From contig CAZVCJ010000005.1 of NCBI GenBank assembly GCA_964625745.1, positions 1 to 64,000 on the forward strand: a stretch of 64,000 bases of DNA. The letters run 5' to 3'. Positions 60,081-64,000 of this stretch are shown here, one piece after another (within the stretch, counting starts at the first letter, position 1; each line of letters begins with the position of its first letter). The position numbers were made by a program, and so were the translations under genes. Below the pieces are notes generated by a model. It was not told where the DNA came from and made no database searches. It saw only the letters and a list, made by a program, of their open reading frames with translations. This DNA is from CAZVCJ01 sp964625745. GTDB lineage: Bacteria; Chloroflexota; Anaerolineae; VGOG01.

Positions 60081-60549
60081 ATGCCCGTGCCAACGCTTCC
60101 AACAACTCATTGAGCGTTACCCTGCGGTCGGGCTCTTCACGTCCTCGCGATATGGCGATGGCTCGCCTATGTGCTCCAGATTTCCTCCCCACCCTGTCGA
60201 ATGTGACGACCTCTTTGGGTATCCACAGCCCAGTTGTTCCCCGAAGCAGTTGTAGTAACCGGCCTCTCAACATGGCTTCATGTCCTGGGTATTCCTCATC
60301 AATGACCACCAGCGTCAGTTGATCAGCCACATCTCGCAAAAGCAAGAATAATGCAGCAGCAAATATCAGGAGTACAGCCAGCTTTGTTGATTTGTCTAAC
60401 CGACGCAGACGAGCAAGGGCCTCACGCTTAACGGCGGCCGGGATAAGGATAGCATATTGCCGTTGATTAGAGAAGGCCAGCACTGTATCCTGTGGTTCTT
60501 CTATCCGTCTACTTTGATCAACCTCAAGTTGTAGTCCGGCATGAACCAC
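60079..60549 (-). CDS. Unknown single-helix membrane protein between nuoJ and nuoK
   Basis: 156 aa, not recognised. An N-terminal part of about 45 residues, a basic stretch REALARLRRLDKSTK, one membrane helix (LAVLLIFAAALFLLL) and a soluble C-terminal half with LTLVVIDEEYPGHEAMLRGRLL and FDRVGRKSGAHRRAIA. GTG start lies 6 bases after the nuoJ stop, so it is probably translated with nuoJ. Not a standard complex I gene. Confidence 0.7.
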   Translation of the reverse strand: MVHAGLQLEVDQSRRIEEPQDTVLAFSNQRQYAILIPAAVKREALARLRRLDKSTKLAVLLIFAAALFLLLRDVADQLTLVVIDEEYPGHEAMLRGRLLQLLRGTTGLWIPKEVVTFDRVGRKSGAHRRAIAISRGREEPDRRVTLNELLEALARA

Positions 60550-60555
60550 CGAGGG

Positions 60556-61044
60556 TCATTCCCTTTCCCTCGCGATGATAATCGAACCCACCAGCGCTAC
60601 AAGCAGCAGCACCGAGGCTACCTCGAAGGGCACGGCATAGGTGCTCATCAATTCCTGGCCAAGGATGCTTATACTTTCGTAAGAGACGGCGGCCTCTACC
60701 ACAGGCCAATTCACTCTCAGCAAGACAAAGCCTAACACAGCAAAGAAGAGCAAGGCCACCAGGCTTGAGATGCCCCATTGGGCGTTGCGCTGCACCAGAT
60801 CTTTGGCCATCAGGCGACGAGTGAGCATGATGGCGAAGATGATCAGGATGGCGATGGCTCCCACGTAGACCAGGATCTGCACCGCAGCCAGGAAGCCCGC
60901 TTCCAGCAAAACGTACAACCCCGCCACACCCACAAAGGAGAGGACCATGAAGAGCGCGCTGTGGAACAGGTTCTTGCTCGTCACGACGGCCACGGCGGCT
61001 CCTAGTGTTATGATACTGAAGACAATGAAGACAACTTGCAGCAT
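60556..61044 (-). CDS. nuoJ: NADH-quinone oxidoreductase subunit J
   Basis: 162 aa with five membrane helices; NLFHSALFMVLSFVGVAGLYVLLEAGFLAAVQILVYVGAIAILIIFAIML is the conserved core (quoted in part: VQILVYVGAIAIL). ATG at 61044 with GGGAG five bases upstream. Normal length. Confidence 0.94.
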   Translation of the reverse strand: MLQVVFIVFSIITLGAAVAVVTSKNLFHSALFMVLSFVGVAGLYVLLEAGFLAAVQILVYVGAIAILIIFAIMLTRRLMAKDLVQRNAQWGISSLVALLFFAVLGFVLLRVNWPVVEAAVSYESISILGQELMSTYAVPFEVASVLLLVALVGSIIIARERE

Positions 61045-61061
61045 GCTCGCTCCCACCTTTT

Positions 61062-61139
61062 GGGATTAGAGATTAGAGATTGGAGGTTGGAGATTGGACT
61101 TACAACTTCCATTTTCCAACTTCCATCTTCCAACTTCTA
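61062..61139. repeat. GATTAGA/GGAGATT period-7 palindrome
   Basis: GATTAGA units, then GGAGGTTGGAGATTGGA, answered by TTCCAACTTCCATCTTCCAA. Fills the space between nuoI and nuoJ; similar to 59562-59634. Confidence 0.87.
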
Positions 61140-61634
61140 TTCCCAATCCTTCCCCGACTCATGAACGCCGTACTTATCCCCGATGGCCAACATCTTCTCC
61201 AAATCCCACACCATCTCCGGCGAATAGCTGGCCAGTTCGTATTCGTGGCTCATCTCGATGGCACTGAAGGTGCAGGCCTCCACACAGAGGCGACAGAAAA
61301 GGCACCGCGCCAGGTTGTAGCAGAAGGCGGTCACTTTTCGCTCCCGCCCCTTGCCCTCTCCTTCCACTTCGAGGACGTTATTGGGACAGGCTCGCACACA
61401 CAAGCCGCAAGCGGTGCACTTCGGCTCGCCCGTCTCGGCATCGCGCAGTTGCATCAACGCGCCGCGGAAGCGGGGAAACATGGGCAGCTTCTCCTCAGGA
61501 TACTGCACCGTGAAGAGGCCTTCCAGCACGGGGTCGGGACGTATGCCTCCTCGAATCCCCGTATGTCCCAGATAGCTCTGGACGAAATGCTTGCCCGCAA
61601 CCCAAAGACCTTTTGCTATGCCTAGACCGAACAT
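61137..61634 (-). CDS. nuoI: NADH-quinone oxidoreductase subunit I
   Basis: 165 aa, carries two [4Fe-4S] clusters (N6a/N6b): CTACGLCVRACP and CLFCRLCVEACTF. Relays electrons to the quinone site. The N-terminal amphipathic segment (GLWVAGKHFVQSYL) is typical. AGAGGTATTC precedes the ATG at 61634. Confidence 0.95.
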   Translation of the reverse strand: MFGLGIAKGLWVAGKHFVQSYLGHTGIRGGIRPDPVLEGLFTVQYPEEKLPMFPRFRGALMQLRDAETGEPKCTACGLCVRACPNNVLEVEGEGKGRERKVTAFCYNLARCLFCRLCVEACTFSAIEMSHEYELASYSPEMVWDLEKMLAIGDKYGVHESGKDWE

Positions 61635-61662
61635 GAATACCTCTTACGAATCAGCGAATCTG

Positions 61663-62820
61663 CTATCTTCGCGCCGTGATGCGTTGCAGGCGCCTGGATC
61701 GCGACTTGCGACTGACAAAGGCCAGGAGGCCGATAACGACGGCGGCAATGGCAATGTTGGCAACCAGCAGGACAAAGCTTTGCACGAGACCATCAGCGAT
61801 CAATTTGTCCACCAGGCCGACCGCCATCAAGTTGACCAGCGCCAGCGGCACCAGGAATTTCCAGGCCAGGTTCAGCAGGTGATCAATGCGGATGCGCGGT
61901 ATCATGCTGCGTACCCACCAGAAGAGAAAGATGACCGCCGCGCACTTGACGAAGAACCAGACGTAGCCCGGCAGGATGGGGCCACGCCAGCCGGCCAGGA
62001 AAAGAGTGGTGATGACGGCAGACATGGCGAACAGGTTGATGTACTCGGCCATGAAGAACATCACGAACTTCATCCCGCTGTACTCGGTGAAGTAGCCAGC
62101 CACCAGCTCCGAGTCGGCCTCGATCATGTCGAAGGGAGCTCGGTACAGCTCTGCGAAGGACGCCAGCAGGTAGACGAAGAAAACCAGGGGCATGGTGATG
62201 AGATACGGCACCGACTGCTGGCGCACGATCTCGACCATGGACATCGAGCCGGTCAGCAAGACGACGGCCACGATGCTCAACAACATCGGGATCTCGTAGC
62301 TGATGAGTTGGGCCACCACGCGAAAAGCGCCCAGCAGCGAATACTTATTGTTGGACGACCAGCCGGCCATCAAGACGGCAATGGTTCCCAGAGAAGCGAT
62401 AGCCACTATGTACAGGATGCCGATGTTGAGATCGGCGCCCCACGCCCCCTCGCCAAACGGCAGCACAGCGTAAATGAGCACGGCGGGGATGATGATGCAG
62501 ATAGGGGCCAGGAGATGCACCCAGTAGTCGGCTCCCTGGGGGACGATGTCCTCTTTTGTCAGCATCTTGATGCCATCGGCCACAGGAGTGAGAATGCCCC
62601 ACGGTCCCCAGCGGTTGGGACCCAAGCGGTCTTGAAATCGCCCGATGACCTTGCGCTCGCCCAGGGTGAGAACCAGCACCGAACCCAGTCCGATGAAAAG
62701 AAGAATGAGGCCCACCCCGAAGTGCACCACGAGTCCCGCAGCCCACAGCGGCAGGAACCCGGCCAGCCAGGTGGTGATGGCCTCACGAAGATTGACGAAC
62801 AATAGATTCAGTACATCCAT
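61663..62820 (-). CDS. nuoH: NADH-quinone oxidoreductase subunit H
   Basis: 385 aa, eight membrane helices; forms the quinone chamber with D and B. LGERKVIGRFQDRLGPNRWGPWG, DGIKMLTKEDIVP, ELYRAPFDMIEADSELVAGYFTEYSGMKF and WVRSMIPRIRIDHLLNLAWKFLVP are all conserved. Starts 10 bases after nuoD. Confidence 0.96.
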   Translation of the reverse strand: MDVLNLLFVNLREAITTWLAGFLPLWAAGLVVHFGVGLILLFIGLGSVLVLTLGERKVIGRFQDRLGPNRWGPWGILTPVADGIKMLTKEDIVPQGADYWVHLLAPICIIIPAVLIYAVLPFGEGAWGADLNIGILYIVAIASLGTIAVLMAGWSSNNKYSLLGAFRVVAQLISYEIPMLLSIVAVVLLTGSMSMVEIVRQQSVPYLITMPLVFFVYLLASFAELYRAPFDMIEADSELVAGYFTEYSGMKFVMFFMAEYINLFAMSAVITTLFLAGWRGPILPGYVWFFVKCAAVIFLFWWVRSMIPRIRIDHLLNLAWKFLVPLALVNLMAVGLVDKLIADGLVQSFVLLVANIAIAAVVIGLLAFVSRKSRSRRLQRITARR

Positions 62821-62830
62821 GCCTTGTCCC

Positions 62831-63937
62831 CTAACGATCCAAGTCGGCCATGGTCAGGTTGACACTGCCCACAATGATCACGATGTCCTGTATTTTGTGC
62901 CCCTCGCACATTTCCTTCAGGGCGCTGAGGTTGATCTGCGACGGTGGGCGGATTCGGACGCGGTAAGGCTTGGCCGACCCATCGCTCACGACGTAGAAGC
63001 TCAACTCTCCCTTGGGACACTCAATGCGCCCGTAGGCCTCGCCCTGGGGCGGACGGCGCAAAGCCTTAGCCGCCTGATCGTTCATCACTTCGCCCTCTGG
63101 AATGTCAGTCAGCGCCTGATCAATGATCCGCACACTCTGGCGCATCTCTTTGATGTGCTGGTAGTAACGGTCGTAGACGTCGCCGCTGGGGCAGGTGGGC
63201 ACTTCAAAATCGAAGCGGTCGTAGATGGAGTAGTGGTCCACCTTGCGGATGTCGTAGTCCACGCCGGAGGCGCGCAGCATAGGGCCGGTGATACTGGCGT
63301 TAATGGCCACATCGGCAGGTAGCACCCCGACATCCACGGCCCGGGCCAGGAAGACCTCGTTCTCATTCAGGAAAGTCTCCAACTGGTCAATGAAACCTTT
63401 GAAGTGATCGCTGAACTTCTTAGCAGCCGGCAGGAACTCTTCCGGCAGGTCAGCCGACACACCGCCAGGCCGCATGTAGTTGCACATCATCCGCGAGCCA
63501 CAAGCCCTCTCGAAGAGGTCCAGAATGTGCTCGCGAGCTCGGAAGCAATAGAGGACCGGCGTAAAGTACGCGCCCAGCTCATTCCACAGGAAACCGACGG
63601 CCATCATGTGGTTGATGAGGCGGGTCAGCTCGGCCATGATGACCCGGATGTACTCTGCCCGCTCAGGCACCTCAAGCCCCAGGAGTTTCTCCACGGCCGT
63701 CACATACGCCTGGTTATTGGTCATTGAGCAGACATAGTCCAGACGGTCGGTTAATGGCACTACCTGCACGTAGGTTACATCCTCGCAGAGCTTTTCGATG
63801 CCCCGATGCAGGTAACCCATGACCGGTTCAAGGCCCACCACGGTTTCGCCGTCCAGTTGCAATTTCAATCTGAACACCCCGTGAGTGCTGGGATGCTGGG
63901 GGCCTAAGTTGAGTGTGATGGTCTCTGTTTTGAGCAT
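62831..63937 (-). CDS. nuoD: NADH-quinone oxidoreductase subunit D (49-kDa)
   Basis: 368 aa. Quinone-binding subunit. NLGPQHPSTHGVFRLKLQLDGE, GYLHRGIEKLCED, and the C-terminal SLKEMCEGHKIQDIVIIVGSVNLTMADLDR (in part: LTMADLDR) are the family marks; the final arginine end is typical. A histidine-containing GPQHPSTHG loop lies at the quinone site. ATG at 63937; nuoC presumably lies beyond the window. Confidence 0.96.
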   Translation of the reverse strand: MLKTETITLNLGPQHPSTHGVFRLKLQLDGETVVGLEPVMGYLHRGIEKLCEDVTYVQVVPLTDRLDYVCSMTNNQAYVTAVEKLLGLEVPERAEYIRVIMAELTRLINHMMAVGFLWNELGAYFTPVLYCFRAREHILDLFERACGSRMMCNYMRPGGVSADLPEEFLPAAKKFSDHFKGFIDQLETFLNENEVFLARAVDVGVLPADVAINASITGPMLRASGVDYDIRKVDHYSIYDRFDFEVPTCPSGDVYDRYYQHIKEMRQSVRIIDQALTDIPEGEVMNDQAAKALRRPPQGEAYGRIECPKGELSFYVVSDGSAKPYRVRIRPPSQINLSALKEMCEGHKIQDIVIIVGSVNLTMADLDR

Positions 63938-64000
63938 ACGTTGTCCAGTTGGTTTATCGTTTATGGTTTATCATCGCCGGCAAATGGCGAGTGACTCTAT
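63938..64000. repeat. Edge region with ATAAAC period-7 units
   Basis: Minus strand GATAAACCATAAACGATAAACC is three heptamers. No coding end can be assigned before the window stops. Confidence 0.6.

Overview
The window is 64 kb of a GC-rich bacterial genome, most likely a metagenome-derived scaffold: it holds two runs of exactly 100 N. Gene content suggests a Chloroflexota-type organism, perhaps Anaerolineae. The clues are a complex I operon with two nuoM genes, two K+-independent membrane pyrophosphatases, a PASTA-type protein kinase, paired 2-hydroxyacyl-CoA dehydratase subunits, and very many short palindromic and period-7 repeats. The taxonomic call is an inference. No rRNA or tRNA gene was seen.

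Layout. 0.1-9 kb: PASTA kinase, 2-hydroxyacyl-CoA dehydratase pair, a membrane phosphodiesterase-like protein, and a serine-metabolism group (class V aminotransferase, serA, SbnI/SerK-like ParB-fold protein). 10-22 kb: a defence island with a 1121-aa Eco57I-type methylase, an unknown soluble/membrane gene pair, a nuclease-EVE fusion, an AbrB/PIN toxin-antitoxin pair and a PLD-SNF2 helicase. Copies of the methylase 3' end are scattered between these genes. 22-38 kb: housekeeping genes (aminotransferase, mnmE, DUF2723 membrane protein, thrC, sbcC, nth, RmlC-like cupin, murE) interrupted by small toxin-antitoxin modules bounded by duplicated sequence.

38.1-40.6 kb: a three-cassette integron-like array without an integrase. 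It has a consensus promoter, a GTTAGGC insertion point, three attC-like sites of exactly 60 bp, and cassettes encoding a TIR-domain protein, a DUF429-like protein and a membrane-anchored unknown. The end motifs of each cassette are reverse complements of one another, as cassette integration predicts.

40.8-64 kb, almost all minus strand: energy metabolism. Two hppA pyrophosphatase genes flank a two-component signalling cluster and a REP-associated transposase with its own repeats. Next come the F0 part of ATP synthase (atpI, atpB, atpE and a fused b-delta gene) and nuoN-M-M-L-K-[orf]-J-I-H-D. F1 genes are absent. A plus-strand promoter and a likely small structured RNA lie between nuoK and nuoJ.

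A recurring theme is that repeats are woven into genes. C/G-rich palindromes and a second repeat family are inserted in frame in many coding sequences, and period-7 arrays supply Shine-Dalgarno sequences, start codons or N-termini. In two places the 3' end of a host gene (methylase, sbcC) is duplicated beyond inserted accessory genes.
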